NCBI GenBank assembly: GCA_031425035.1
Contig: JANPIN010000040.1
Location: forward strand, 104,380-168,379
Reading direction: 5' to 3'
Length of the DNA: 64,000 nucleotides
Source: M3007 sp031425035
GTDB taxonomy: Bacteria; Bacteroidota; Bacteroidia; Chitinophagales; Saprospiraceae
The notes below the pieces were generated by a model. The model did no database searches and was not told the origin of the DNA. It saw only the letters and a list, made by a program, of their open reading frames with translations. The translations under genes were made by a program, and so were the position numbers. Position 1 is the stretch's first letter. Each line of letters opens with the position of its first letter. This document shows, in pieces, positions 7,447 to 17,025 of this stretch.

Positions 7447-8757
7447 TCAGTACTTTGGTAAAGTATAGCCATTGTGGTAGGGGTGCTTGATCAGCGCATT
7501 GGCGGCGTGCGAGCTAAACTTCTTTTTCCCGTCATCCCAATACACGCGCTCGCCGGTCCGGTACGCAATATTGCCCATTTGCGCTACCAGGGCCACCCGG
7601 TGACCGATCTCGATGGGCGCATGTAGTTTCTCCGGCGTTTTGTTTTTCAAACAATCCAGGAAGTTGCCCACGTGCAGGTCCAGGCCGACATCTGCCGCGC
7701 CTTTCAAATGCGTTTCCGCCGCCATTTTTTCTTTTTCCGGCAGCACCTCCCAGCCATTCCGATCCAACACGAGCGTACCGTTTTCACCGGTGAAGGCGAT
7801 GCCGTGCGTACGGCCGTGCAGGCCGCGGCTCAGGCCGATCGTATGTTCCCACAGCATGGTGAAATTCCCGAAATCATATAGCGCGTGCAGGGTATCCGGC
7901 GTGACCATATCATCGTCGGGGAAAGCCATTTTGCCGCCCATGGCCATCACGGATTTGGGCGCCGTGGCCTGCATGCCGTAGAGCACGTAATCGATCAGGT
8001 GCACGCCCCAGTCGGTCATGAGTCCGCCGGCATATTCCCAGTACCAGCGCCAGGTGAAGTGGAAGCGGTTTTGATTAAAAGGCCGTTTCGGCGCCGGCCC
8101 CAGCCACTGCTCGTAGTCCACCCCGGCCGGAGCGGTTGTGTCGGGCACCTTCGGCACGGCGCCCTTCCAGTCCACGTACGACCAGGTTTTGGTGGTCCGA
8201 ATATGGCCCAGTTTGCCCGAATGCACAAAGTCGATGGCGTCCACAAAATGCGGCTGACTGCGCTGCCATTGTCCGACCTGCACCAGGCGCTGATGGTGAT
8301 GCACGGCATTGACCATCACGTCGATTTCCTGGATGCTGTTGCCGATCGGTTTTTCTACGTACACGTCTTTGCCGGCTTCCAGCGCATGCACCAGCATGAG
8401 GCAGTGCCAGTGATCCGGCGTACCGATGATGACGACGTCGATATCCTTGTTTTCCAGCATTTTACGGTAATCCCGGTAGTAGGGCGGTTTCTGGAAATTC
8501 GCTTTCACCAGCTCTTCGGCCCGGCGGTTGTACACGTTTTCATCCACGTCGGCAATGGCGACGCATTCCACGTCGCTGTGGAGCAGGAAACTTTTCAGGT
8601 CGGAAAACCCCATGTTGTTCACCCCGATCACCCCGACCTGAATTTTGTCATTGGGCGAAACCCGGCGGCGCAAAGCAGCAATGGCTTCCAGCGGCAACGT
8701 GGCGCCAAAAGCCAGGATAGAAGCGGTTTTTACAAAATTTCGACGGCTGTAAGACAT
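7447..8757 (-). CDS. Gfo/Idh/MocA family oxidoreductase with Tat signal
   Basis: A 436-residue protein starting MSYSRRNFVKTASILAFGAT, a Tat signal, then a Rossmann NAD(P) domain (VGVIGVNNMG) with VVIIGTPDHWH and VYVEKPIGNS, the catalytic-lysine EKP motif of the family. The C-terminal half is the typical beta-sheet domain. Members oxidise, reduce or hydrolyse glycosidic substrates; Tat-exported versions are common in Bacteroidota and Planctomycetota, and substrates are usually unknown. The frame opens at 8964, but the ATG at 8757 places the twin arginines at residues 5-6, so it is chosen. Confidence 0.88.
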   Translation of the reverse strand: MSYSRRNFVKTASILAFGATLPLEAIAALRRRVSPNDKIQVGVIGVNNMGFSDLKSFLLHSDVECVAIADVDENVYNRRAEELVKANFQKPPYYRDYRKMLENKDIDVVIIGTPDHWHCLMLVHALEAGKDVYVEKPIGNSIQEIDVMVNAVHHHQRLVQVGQWQRSQPHFVDAIDFVHSGKLGHIRTTKTWSYVDWKGAVPKVPDTTAPAGVDYEQWLGPAPKRPFNQNRFHFTWRWYWEYAGGLMTDWGVHLIDYVLYGMQATAPKSVMAMGGKMAFPDDDMVTPDTLHALYDFGNFTMLWEHTIGLSRGLHGRTHGIAFTGENGTLVLDRNGWEVLPEKEKMAAETHLKGAADVGLDLHVGNFLDCLKNKTPEKLHAPIEIGHRVALVAQMGNIAYRTGERVYWDDGKKKFSSHAANALIKHPYHNGYTLPKY

Positions 8758-8822
8758 ACGGAAGGGGAGTGAGTGGAAGGCAAACACATTAAAATTTTGA
8801 GTTAAAACGAATTGTGCCCAGC

Positions 8823-8870
8823 TAAAAATTGATGAATGATGATTACATGATTGATGAATGTTGATGAATC
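8823..8870. repeat. second copy of the AAAAATTGATGA intergenic repeat
   Basis: The stretch starting TAAAAATTGATGAATGATGA shares the core AAAAATTGATGA(A/T)TGA(T/C)GATTACAT with the palindrome at 866-930, then runs into further TGATGAAT units. It sits upstream of the Tat oxidoreductase gene. The two copies are on either side of the sulfur module. Confidence 0.6.
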
Positions 8871-9056
8871 CGGCCGCAACATCCGTTCTTAGCCTGACAA
8901 AAGTAAGTTGGATAGACAAAGCACCCACTATCTGTGTAAAATCTGCGCGTAACTGTGAAATCACAGCTCTTCTGGAAAATCATTTCCCCACCTGATTCTC
9001 ATCATCGTCCCCCCGCTTTTGCTCACCGAACTTTGTGACTTAAAATTTGCCTGACG

Positions 9057-9503
9057 ATGAAAAACACGACACCTTTATCCAAAATAATGACCCGCAAACC
9101 CGCGACGGTCCTGCCCACTGCTACCCTGGACACCGTACGTAAAATTTTTGAAGACCATGGTTTCCACCACGTACCGGTAGTCGAAGACGGCAAACTGGTC
9201 GGGATGGTCAGTTATACCGACTACCTGGGCGTGATCCGGGATCTGTTCGATAATCCGCTGGAAGAGCGTATGAACGAGCGCCTGCTCAACGCCATGCCCG
9301 TCAAAGATGTGATGACCAAGCACCTCATTTCGCTGTCGCCCCACGATACGGTCGAAGATGCGCTCCGGGTGTTCAAAAGCAATCACTTCCATGCGCTGCC
9401 GATCATCGAGGGCGACCGCCACCTGGTGGGTATTTTGAGCACGTATGACCTGATTAAAATGCTGGAAAGAATACTCGCCCCGGAAATTGATTACGCGGGT
9501 TGA
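9057..9503 (+). CDS. CBS-domain pair protein
   Basis: A 148-residue cytosolic protein made of two CBS domains: about 10-70 (IMTRKPATVLPTATLDTVRK) and about 80-140 (VMTKHLISLSPHDTVEDALR). Such stand-alone pairs bind adenosine nucleotides and are read as energy or redox sensors. It lies 50 bp before a P-type ATPase in the same orientation, so co-expression is likely. Similar CBS proteins accompany universal stress proteins and cation ATPases in hypoxia-induced gene sets. No catalytic domain is attached. Confidence 0.88.
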   Translation: MKNTTPLSKIMTRKPATVLPTATLDTVRKIFEDHGFHHVPVVEDGKLVGMVSYTDYLGVIRDLFDNPLEERMNERLLNAMPVKDVMTKHLISLSPHDTVEDALRVFKSNHFHALPIIEGDRHLVGILSTYDLIKMLERILAPEIDYAG

Positions 9504-9553
9504 GGGTGGTTTCCCTCCGGAAATGCTATTTTTAAGGATAAATTTGGATCCAC

Positions 9554-12061
9554 ATGCCACCAGAAGCACCATCTATTGCCCAAAATACCCATGAGTCGGC
9601 TGCTCCCGGCCTGACTACCACCCAAGCCGCAGAGCAACGCCTGCGCTTTGGCCGGAACGAACTCGAAGCCAGCCGGCGCTGGCCAGTCCTGGACAGCCTG
9701 CGGCATATTGTGACCGAACCCATGTTCATCCTGCTGGCAGTGGCCTGCGGACTGTACTTCTTCCTCGGCGACCTGACCGAAGCGCTGATGATGGTCGTCT
9801 CCATCCTGTTCGTCGCGGGCATTGAAATTTATCAGGAAACCAAGAGCGAACGCGCCCTGGAGGCCCTGCGCCGCTTCACCCGGGCGCAGGTGCGGGTCAA
9901 ACGTGACGGCGAGTGGGTAGACCTGCCCACCGAAGAACTGGTTCCGGAAGACGTAGTAATTCTCGAAGAAGGGGAACGAATTCCCGCTGATGGTCTGCTG
10001 CTCGAACAACATGACCTGTCGGTGGACGAATCAGTACTCACCGGTGAAAGCCTGGCGGTGGAAAAAAGCCTGGAGGCGCCCGCCAACCAGTTGTTTCAGG
10101 GCACCACGGCCGCTACGGGCAAGGGCATTTTCCAGGTCACGGCTACCGGCGGACAAACGGAATTCGGTAAACTGGGCAAGTCCATCGAGTCCATCGACGC
10201 CCAGCCGACGCCCTTGCAGGTACAGATCCGGCGTTTTGTCCGGCAAATGAGCCTGCTCGGCGGACTGGCCTTTGTGCTGGTTTTTGGGCTCAATTTCTAC
10301 CTGGTACCCGATTTCTGGCAGGCGCTGTTGTTCTCCCTGACCCTGGCCATGGCCATTTTACCCGAGGAAATACCCGTTGCCTTTAGTGCTTTTATGGGTT
10401 TGGGCGCGTACCGCATGATCGGGCACGGCATTCTGGCCAAGCAACCCAAAACGGTGGAAAGCCTGGGTTCGGCGACCGTTATTTGTCTGGATAAAACCGG
10501 CACAATCACGGAAAACCGCATGTCCGTCGCCGAAGTAGCCGACTTTTCCGGTCAGGGACGCACGCTCGAATACGCGCTCTGGGCCAGTGAACCCGAGCCT
10601 TTCGATGCGATGGAAAAAGCCATTATGCAGGAGCATGCATCGGCTATTACGCCCGATCCGGAACCGCGCCTGGGTTTTCACCTGGTTAAAGAATATGCCC
10701 TGTCCGGCCGGCCGCCGATGATGACCCATATTTGGGAAAAAACGGGCGCCGGGCGGATCATCGCCTGTAAAGGCGCGGTGGAGCGGGTGCTGGAAGTCTC
10801 GGGCACGAAAGGGGGCCTGCGACAACAGGTACTGGATAAAACCGAAGAGATGGCCGGGCGCGGTTTTCGGGTACTCGCGGTAGCCAGCGCTAATTTTTCG
10901 GGTGATAATTTTCCGGATAACCAGGCGAATTTTCTCTGGAAATTTGAAGGCCTGGTCGCCTTCTACGATCCGCCGAAAGAGCAGGTCGCCGCAGTTTTTC
11001 AGGCATTTTATGCGGCTGGACTGCGGGTCATGATGATCACCGGTGATCATGCGGCCACCGCCAAAAACATTGCCCGCCATACCGGTCTGCAGGGCTGGGA
11101 AGTGGCCATGACCGGCGCGCAGATCATGGATTTGAGCGAAGAGGATCTGCGCGACGCTGTCCGGCGGGTCAATGTCTTCGCCCGGATGTTCCCCGACGCC
11201 AAACTGCGGGTCGTGCAGGCCCTGCAGGCCAATGGCGAGATCGTGGCTATGTCGGGCGACGGCGTGAACGATGGTCCCGCGCTCAAAGCCGCCCAGATCG
11301 GTGTGGCCATGGGCAAAAAAGGCACCGAAATTGCGAAAAGTGCGGCTTCTCTGGTGCTGCTGGAAGATAATCTGCAGGCCATGGTTACGGCCATCGCGAT
11401 GGGAAGGCGCATTTACAACAACCTGCGCAAAGCCATTCGCTACATCATTTCCATCCACTTGCCCATTGTGCTGGTCGTGCTGTTGCCGCTGCTTTTCGGC
11501 TGGCCGTATGCCCACCTGCTGCTGCCCCTGCACGTCATTTTCCTCGAACTCGTGATGGACCCCACGGCGGCCATCGCTTTCGAGAACGAACCGGCCGAAC
11601 CCAACGCCATGCAGAAACCGCCACGGCCGGGCCACGCCACGCTTTTTTCCTGGAAAGAACTGTTATTCAGCCTGTTACAAGGCGCAGCGATCACGGTGGC
11701 CGTGTTTGTGATGTACCACGTAGCCATCCGGCAGGGACTACCCGAGACGGGCGTACGGTCCATGGTTTTCGCTACGCTGGTGTCGGCTAACCTGTTCCTC
11801 ACGCTCACGAACCGCTCCTTCGACTACGCCCTGCATCGTACGCTGTTTTATAAAAACCCCACTTTACCGTTGATCCTGGGCATTTCAGCGCTGCTCCTGC
11901 TGGCCATTTTATACCTGCCGTTCTTGAATAACCTGTTCAAAATGCAGCCGCTTTCCGCCGCCGATCTGGGTTGGTGCGTACTGGCGGGCTTTGCCAGTAC
12001 GGCCTGGTTTGAGGTCTGGAAAGCCCTGCGGGAAAGGCGGATAAAATCTAACCACCAATAA
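9554..12061 (+). CDS. P2-type cation-transporting ATPase
   Basis: An 835-residue P-type ATPase with the N-terminal cation-ATPase domain, TGES (about 163-166), phosphorylation motif CLDKTGTITENR (D313) and hinge motif SGDGVNDGPALK, with four hydrophobic segments before and six after the cytoplasmic domains. The architecture is that of calcium/secondary-ion pumps, but membrane helix 4 reads ILPEEIP (270-274), not the calcium-pump PEGLP, so the ion is uncertain. No N-terminal metal-binding domain. It follows the CBS gene by 50 bp and converges on PEP synthase. Confidence 0.88.
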   Translation: MPPEAPSIAQNTHESAAPGLTTTQAAEQRLRFGRNELEASRRWPVLDSLRHIVTEPMFILLAVACGLYFFLGDLTEALMMVVSILFVAGIEIYQETKSERALEALRRFTRAQVRVKRDGEWVDLPTEELVPEDVVILEEGERIPADGLLLEQHDLSVDESVLTGESLAVEKSLEAPANQLFQGTTAATGKGIFQVTATGGQTEFGKLGKSIESIDAQPTPLQVQIRRFVRQMSLLGGLAFVLVFGLNFYLVPDFWQALLFSLTLAMAILPEEIPVAFSAFMGLGAYRMIGHGILAKQPKTVESLGSATVICLDKTGTITENRMSVAEVADFSGQGRTLEYALWASEPEPFDAMEKAIMQEHASAITPDPEPRLGFHLVKEYALSGRPPMMTHIWEKTGAGRIIACKGAVERVLEVSGTKGGLRQQVLDKTEEMAGRGFRVLAVASANFSGDNFPDNQANFLWKFEGLVAFYDPPKEQVAAVFQAFYAAGLRVMMITGDHAATAKNIARHTGLQGWEVAMTGAQIMDLSEEDLRDAVRRVNVFARMFPDAKLRVVQALQANGEIVAMSGDGVNDGPALKAAQIGVAMGKKGTEIAKSAASLVLLEDNLQAMVTAIAMGRRIYNNLRKAIRYIISIHLPIVLVVLLPLLFGWPYAHLLLPLHVIFLELVMDPTAAIAFENEPAEPNAMQKPPRPGHATLFSWKELLFSLLQGAAITVAVFVMYHVAIRQGLPETGVRSMVFATLVSANLFLTLTNRSFDYALHRTLFYKNPTLPLILGISALLLLAILYLPFLNNLFKMQPLSAADLGWCVLAGFASTAWFEVWKALRERRIKSNHQ

Positions 12062-12121
12062 TGCCCGACCGACGCCTTCGGTGCCTTTATTGGAATAATA
12101 ACCTTTGAAACAACAACGAAT

Positions 12122-12143
12122 GCTGCCTTTCAGGCGGCGTTTA
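12122..12143 (+). terminator. short hairpin after the cation ATPase gene
   Basis: Arms GCTGCCT (12122-12128) and AGGCGGC (12132-12138) pair with one mismatch around TTC, followed by GTTTATT. It lies between convergent genes, so it may stop transcription of the ATPase gene. Weak T-tract. Confidence 0.4.
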
Positions 12144-12149
12144 TTACAA

Positions 12150-14666
12150 TCATTTCAAAAATTCCAGGTCACTATCGATCTGTTCCGGTTCCCAGTCGCT
12201 CACCGGTTCCGGCTCTACGAACGTGTGATCGCGGGGCATGCGCGGAATGGCTTCCAACAGGTGCAGATGCTCCGGCTGCCCGGCGTTTTGCTCGGCCAGG
12301 ACCATATTTTCAATGCCTTTCAGCAGGGCATCGGCATTAAAGGAAATGCTGTCGATGCCCTGGTTAACCAGAAACTGCGCGAAATCCGGCATGTCGCTGG
12401 GCGCCTGACCGCAGAGGCCGATCTTAATGCCTTTCCGGTGGGCCGACCGGATGGCGCTGGCGATGAGCTGTAGCACGGCCGGGTTATTTTCATTAAATAA
12501 ACCGCTCACCAGCGCCGAATCGCGGTCGAGGCCGAGCGTGAGCTGGGTCAGGTCGTTGGAACCGATGGAAAAACCGTCAAATACTTCGGCGAATTCTTCG
12601 GCCAGCAGCACGTTGCTCGGTATTTCTACCATGACATACACCTGCAGTCCGTTCACGCCGCGTTCCAGTCCGAATTCGCGCATGGTGTCGATCACCTGCC
12701 GGCCTTCTTCTACGGTCCGGCAGAAGGGGATCATCAGTTTTACGTTGGTGAATCCCAACTCTTCGCGCACCTGTTTCATAGCCTTGCATTCGAGCGCAAA
12801 ACCGTCTTTATACAGCGGCGAATAGTACCGGGAAGCCCCCCGGAAACCGAGCATCGGGTTTTCTTCATTCGGCTCGAACTGCTTGCCGCCGATCAGGTTA
12901 GCGTACTCATTACTCTTGAAATCACTCATGCGCACGATCACGTCATGGGGAAAAAAGGCGGCGGCAATGGTCGCTACGCCCTGCGCGAGTTTATCCACGA
13001 AAAACTCTTTTTTATCGCGGTAATGCCGGGTCAGCGCCGTGATCTCCCGGCGTACATCTTCATCATGCACCTGCTCGAAACGGGTCAGGGCCAGCGGATG
13101 CACCTGAATATAGTGGGTGATCATAAACTCCATGCGCAGCAAACCCACGCCCCGGTTCGGCAGAAACGATTGCTGAAAAGCCAGGGAGGGATCGCCCAGA
13201 ATGAGCATCGGCGCGGTCTTTGGCATTTTTAACTGGGAAATGTCCTTTTCGGCGACGGACCAGTCGGCTTTGCCGGCATAGATGTAACCGGTTTTTCCCT
13301 CGGCACAGGAGACGGTAATTTCGTCGCCGTCGTGGATCTTATCGGTCGCATCGCCGGCGCCGACCACCGCCACGGTACCCAGCTCGCGGGCGACAATGGC
13401 GGCGTGGCTGGTGCGCCCGCCCTTGTTGGTAACGATGGCCGCCGCGCGCTTCATGATCGGATCCCAGTCCGGATTGGTAATATCGGTGACCAGCACTTCG
13501 CCGGGTTGCAGCAAATGGGCTTCTTTGGGCGAACGCAGCAGGCGGGCTTTACCGGTCGCGATCTTTTCGCCGAGCGCAATGCCTTCCGCCAGTTTTTTGC
13601 CCTTGGTATGGATGGTAAAGGTGCGGACCGTGGTAGCGCGCCGGCCTTTATCTTTGGCGTGCACGGTTTCCGGCCGCGCCTGCACGATGTAGAGCTGGCC
13701 GGCCGGTCCGTCTTTGGCCCATTCAATGTCCATCGGTTTGCCGTAGTGCTGTTCGATCTGCACACACCACTGACCGAGAGCCCGCACATCGGCGTCACTG
13801 ATGGAATAGAGCCCGCGTTTATCGTCGGCCGTGGGTTGGTTGTCCACCGGACTGCCCGTTTTGCCGGCGTCGGCATAGACCATGGTCCATTCTTTTTCGC
13901 CCAGTTTTTTTTGAAAAATGGGTTGAAATCCGGTGCCAATATGCGGTTTAAAGAGCTGGAATTCGTCCGGGGTGGAGCGGCCCTGCACGATGTTTTCGCC
14001 CAGTCCGTAAATGCTGTTGACGACCACGACCTTATCGAAACCCGTGTCCGGATCGAGGGTGAAAGCCACGCCCGAAGCGGACAGGTCGGAGCGCACCATA
14101 CGCTGCACGCCCACGGAAATAGCTACGTCGGCATTGCCAAAGCCCTGGTCTTCGCGGTACTTGATGGCCCGATTAGTGAACAGCGAGCAGTAGCACTGGT
14201 GAATGGTATCCACCAGCGCCGCCTCCCCGATGTTGAGGAAACTCTCCAGTTGTCCGGCGAAACTGGCCGAAGGCAGATCCTCCGCCGTGGCGCTGCTACG
14301 GACCGCCAGCGAGAAATCGCCGCCTTCGCGTTTGGCCAGTTCCTGAAAAGCCTGCCTGATCGCATCGACTATAGCGGCCGGCAGGGGGGCCTGGCGGATC
14401 ATTTCCCGGGCCTGGCGACCAATTTCATCGAGGTTGGAAAAATCGGTTTTATCCAGTTTGGCGATCAGGGTTTCCAGGGGCTGGTACAGGTTGTTTTCCC
14501 GTAAAAAAGTCCGGTACGCCTCGGCGGTGAGGGCAAAACCGTCCGGCACCCGAATACCCTGGGCCTGGAGCTGCGCGTACATTTCGCCGAGCGAGGCGTT
14601 TTTACCACCGACCAGCGGCAGGTCCTGTATGTTTATTTCCGAAAAATTCTTGATGAAGGCGGACAT
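12150..14666 (-). CDS. ppsA: phosphoenolpyruvate synthase
   Basis: An 838-residue enzyme that converts pyruvate, ATP and water to phosphoenolpyruvate, AMP and phosphate for gluconeogenesis. The N-terminal pyruvate-phosphate-dikinase ATP-binding domain opens with LPLVGGKNASLGEMY and contains AVRSSATAEDLPSASFAGQ. The central swivel domain has GGRTSHAAIVARELGT with the phosphorylated histidine. The C-terminal PEP-binding barrel includes VEIPSNVLLAEEFAEVFDG and IGLCGQAPSD. Length is close to the family norm (about 790-840). The frame opens at 14810, but homology begins at the ATG at 14666. It lies 82 bp downstream of a universal stress protein gene in the same orientation. Confidence 0.95.
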   Translation of the reverse strand: MSAFIKNFSEINIQDLPLVGGKNASLGEMYAQLQAQGIRVPDGFALTAEAYRTFLRENNLYQPLETLIAKLDKTDFSNLDEIGRQAREMIRQAPLPAAIVDAIRQAFQELAKREGGDFSLAVRSSATAEDLPSASFAGQLESFLNIGEAALVDTIHQCYCSLFTNRAIKYREDQGFGNADVAISVGVQRMVRSDLSASGVAFTLDPDTGFDKVVVVNSIYGLGENIVQGRSTPDEFQLFKPHIGTGFQPIFQKKLGEKEWTMVYADAGKTGSPVDNQPTADDKRGLYSISDADVRALGQWCVQIEQHYGKPMDIEWAKDGPAGQLYIVQARPETVHAKDKGRRATTVRTFTIHTKGKKLAEGIALGEKIATGKARLLRSPKEAHLLQPGEVLVTDITNPDWDPIMKRAAAIVTNKGGRTSHAAIVARELGTVAVVGAGDATDKIHDGDEITVSCAEGKTGYIYAGKADWSVAEKDISQLKMPKTAPMLILGDPSLAFQQSFLPNRGVGLLRMEFMITHYIQVHPLALTRFEQVHDEDVRREITALTRHYRDKKEFFVDKLAQGVATIAAAFFPHDVIVRMSDFKSNEYANLIGGKQFEPNEENPMLGFRGASRYYSPLYKDGFALECKAMKQVREELGFTNVKLMIPFCRTVEEGRQVIDTMREFGLERGVNGLQVYVMVEIPSNVLLAEEFAEVFDGFSIGSNDLTQLTLGLDRDSALVSGLFNENNPAVLQLIASAIRSAHRKGIKIGLCGQAPSDMPDFAQFLVNQGIDSISFNADALLKGIENMVLAEQNAGQPEHLHLLEAIPRMPRDHTFVEPEPVSDWEPEQIDSDLEFLK

Positions 14667-14748
14667 GGCATTTTGTTTTAGAGCAACAAAGTTGGTCCCT
14701 GAAATGTCCGGACAGGATGACTGCTGACAGATGGTTATATGACCCGCA

Positions 14749-15603
14749 TCACCCAGCAGTTGGCGTTCTTTCACCCAATACCAGCAGCGGCAGCAGAATA
14801 TGGGCCGCAATACGCTGGGTATCGCTCTGGTTCAGCACCGTGGACCAGAAACTATGGTGGTGGGTGATCATGGCGACCATATCGGCGGAACTGCGGGTGG
14901 CTTCGTATAAAATGCCGCGGTCCACACTTTCTTCATTTTCGTATGAATAGCCATGGCGGATCGGGCCGAGCAGCACTTCCAGGTTGCTATTAACCGCCGA
15001 TTCACTACCGGAGGGCACCAGCTCGGGTGTTTTTTGTAAATCAAACAGGGTAAACACCTCGATATAGGCATCCAGGTCCATGGCCAACTCGAGCAGGGGC
15101 TGCAGGGTGTCGGTTTGGGGAACGGATCTGCCGTCGTAGGGAAAGAGGATTTTCTGGATGGGATGGAACACCACGCCCTGCGGGATGACCAGCAGCGGCA
15201 GGTTGCCCCGCCGGATGGCCGCCGCCGTGACGTTTCCGAACAGCGCATTAAAGACCGCAGACTGGCCATGAATACCCATGACCACCAGAGCGGCCTGTTC
15301 TTCCACCACCACTTCTTCGAGGTCGCTTTCGAAAGTCAGGGCGCGTACTTTACTGCTCATTTCGATCTTGTACGTACGTCCAAGCTCCTCCTGGAGCAGC
15401 GTCAGCCGCCGCTCGGCATTGTCGGCCAGCTCGTCGATGAAGATCGTGGGGTAGGCCTCGGGCAGGTCGGTTGCCGGCACCGGATAGCTGAAATGGTGGA
15501 ACAGCACGAGTCGCGCCTGCGTAGCTGCTGCTAAAGCCGCCGCATATTGGACCGCATTATGGGCATTGGGGGAAAAATCGGTACAGGCTATGATGGTTTG
15601 CAT
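14749..15603 (-). CDS. universal stress protein, tandem UspA domains
   Basis: A 284-residue protein with two UspA-like domains. Domain 1 (about 1-140) begins MQTIIACTDFSPNAHNAVQY and has VVMGIHGQSAVFNALFGN followed by LPLLVIP, typical of the ATP-binding type. Domain 2 (about 145-280) begins HPIQKILFPYDGRSV but is more diverged. Such proteins accumulate under stress and energy limitation. It precedes ppsA by 82 bp, probably on one transcript. A second, separate tandem Usp gene lies at 24138-24962. Confidence 0.9.
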   Translation of the reverse strand: MQTIIACTDFSPNAHNAVQYAAALAAATQARLVLFHHFSYPVPATDLPEAYPTIFIDELADNAERRLTLLQEELGRTYKIEMSSKVRALTFESDLEEVVVEEQAALVVMGIHGQSAVFNALFGNVTAAAIRRGNLPLLVIPQGVVFHPIQKILFPYDGRSVPQTDTLQPLLELAMDLDAYIEVFTLFDLQKTPELVPSGSESAVNSNLEVLLGPIRHGYSYENEESVDRGILYEATRSSADMVAMITHHHSFWSTVLNQSDTQRIAAHILLPLLVLGERTPTAG

Positions 15604-15777
15604 AAAGCTGGAAGTCGTTGAGTAAGGTTTGTTGGTTTGGAGGGCTTGTTGGTTTGGTGGGGAGCGTTGAGAGCATGGTTGTTGTTGGCTTTTAAAGCCT
15701 GTCGATTTATAATAAATATACCGTAAAATCTATGCCATGGCGGTTACGTGGGAAGCCAGTCGGTTAATGGTGGTTGG

Positions 15778-16365
15778 TTAATGGGAGAAAGCCTGGGCAG
15801 GCGCCTGCGGTACGGGGCTGAGGGGCAGTTTTTTGAAAATCAGGCGAATGGCCTCGTCTATTTCGGCGTCCCATTGCTGGGGTGTATAATTTTCTACCGT
15901 TCCGACGGCAACGCCGCGCCAGACCTGCCGGCCGGTTTTGGCATCCATAAAATCAAGGATGAGCGTGCCTTCCCGGAAATAAACCGGCCGTACGCGGTTG
16001 CAACTGCCCAGCCGCTGTGCCTCCGGGTCAATGCACTGCCACTCATGCTGATAATACAGCTTGTTCTCGATGACCACGTGGTAGTGCAGCAGCAGGTCCG
16101 GCTCCACAGAAAAGGGCTGGAAACCAAAGCGTTGCATTTGAGCATCGACAGCCTGGTGGATCCTGTCCTGGGCATGGCGGCTCAGCGGGTAGGATTTCGG
16201 TTCGTTCGGGGGCGTCAGATCGGGTTCGGACCAGGCATAGGAGTAGTAGGGGTATAAACCCGTGTCGGGTTCCTTTTCGGAATATACCTTGATCCAGGAA
16301 TGGCAGCTACCCAGTGCGGCCAGCGCGAACATAAAAAGGGGAATGCGAAGCAGCAGTGATTTCAT
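15778..16365 (-). CDS. DUF4136 domain lipoprotein
   Basis: A 195-residue predicted lipoprotein. The ATG at 16365 starts a signal sequence (MKSLLLRIPLFMFALAALGS) followed by a lipobox cysteine at about 21. The mature part has the DUF4136 pattern: YPYYSYAWSEP near the start, RIHQAVDAQMQRFGF, LLLHYHVVIENK, GTLILDFMDAKTGRQVWRG and the end helix IDEAIRLIFKKLP. Family members are envelope proteins of unknown function. The upstream CATCTTTG (reverse strand, 16392-16399) resembles a Bacteroidota -7 element. Confidence 0.82.
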   Translation of the reverse strand: MKSLLLRIPLFMFALAALGSCHSWIKVYSEKEPDTGLYPYYSYAWSEPDLTPPNEPKSYPLSRHAQDRIHQAVDAQMQRFGFQPFSVEPDLLLHYHVVIENKLYYQHEWQCIDPEAQRLGSCNRVRPVYFREGTLILDFMDAKTGRQVWRGVAVGTVENYTPQQWDAEIDEAIRLIFKKLPLSPVPQAPAQAFSH

Positions 16366-16521
16366 GGTCAGGTGTTTGGTTGAACTGACCACAAAGATGA
16401 AGGCGAATGGAAGGGGGCGAAATGATCAATGTCATGCGCCCTGTTGATGGTCACCCTTTATTTAAAAAGCCGGCAGGGGCTATTTTAGTGGCCGGTTAAA
16501 AGCAATAATAAGCAACAAAAC

Positions 16522-17019
16522 ATGAAAAACGAATCAACGATGCAGCATCCCCTTGCCCTGTGGGTACTCAAGGCCATGCTCCTGATCCTGGGTATTTGCG
16601 CGCTGGGCCCAGGCATCATGCTGCTGTCCGACCCGAGCGGGCGGCTGGTGGCATTCCCGGAAGGCGCGCTGGACCACTCGCCTTTTACGGACTATTTTAT
16701 TCCCGGACTGTTACTGACGCTGTGTATGGGGCTGCTGCCACTGTTGGCCTGGTATGCGCTCTGGAGAAAGCCGCAGTTCGATTTTTTACAAGATATTAAT
16801 CCTTTTCCGGCGCGGCACTGGTCCTGGACCGTCGCACTGCTGAGTGGACTGACGCTGCTGATCTGGATCGTCGTTCAGATGCTGATGGTGCCTTATTTGT
16901 TCCTGCAGCCGCTCTTTTTGGCCTGGGGCGCAGGGATCATCGCCTTGTGTTTTACGCCGGGTATACGCGCCTGGTATGCCCAGCCTTTTGGCGATGAAAG
17001 CCGGAAATTAGTGCTGTAA
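16522..17019 (+). CDS. small integral membrane protein, function unknown
   Basis: A 165-residue protein with four hydrophobic segments (about 12-36, 57-80, 98-122 and 124-145) and short charged loops, including LDHSPFTDYFIPGLLLTLC. The pattern resembles uncharacterised inner-membrane proteins of Bacteroidota; no catalytic motif is seen. It is divergent from the DUF4136 lipoprotein and its stop lies 6 bp from the stop of the convergent histidine kinase gene. I do not assign a function. Confidence 0.7.
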   Translation: MKNESTMQHPLALWVLKAMLLILGICALGPGIMLLSDPSGRLVAFPEGALDHSPFTDYFIPGLLLTLCMGLLPLLAWYALWRKPQFDFLQDINPFPARHWSWTVALLSGLTLLIWIVVQMLMVPYLFLQPLFLAWGAGIIALCFTPGIRAWYAQPFGDESRKLVL

Positions 17020-17025
17020 TACGCG

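Noticed and set aside
10358..11635. Antisense frame of 425 codons inside the cation ATPase gene
   Set aside because: The sense frame has all P-type ATPase motifs; the antisense product is compositionally odd (rich in H, R, G, Q) with no domain.
13332..14504. Antisense frame of 390 codons inside ppsA
   Set aside because: ppsA is intact on the other strand with every expected motif; the antisense frame is a codon-bias shadow.
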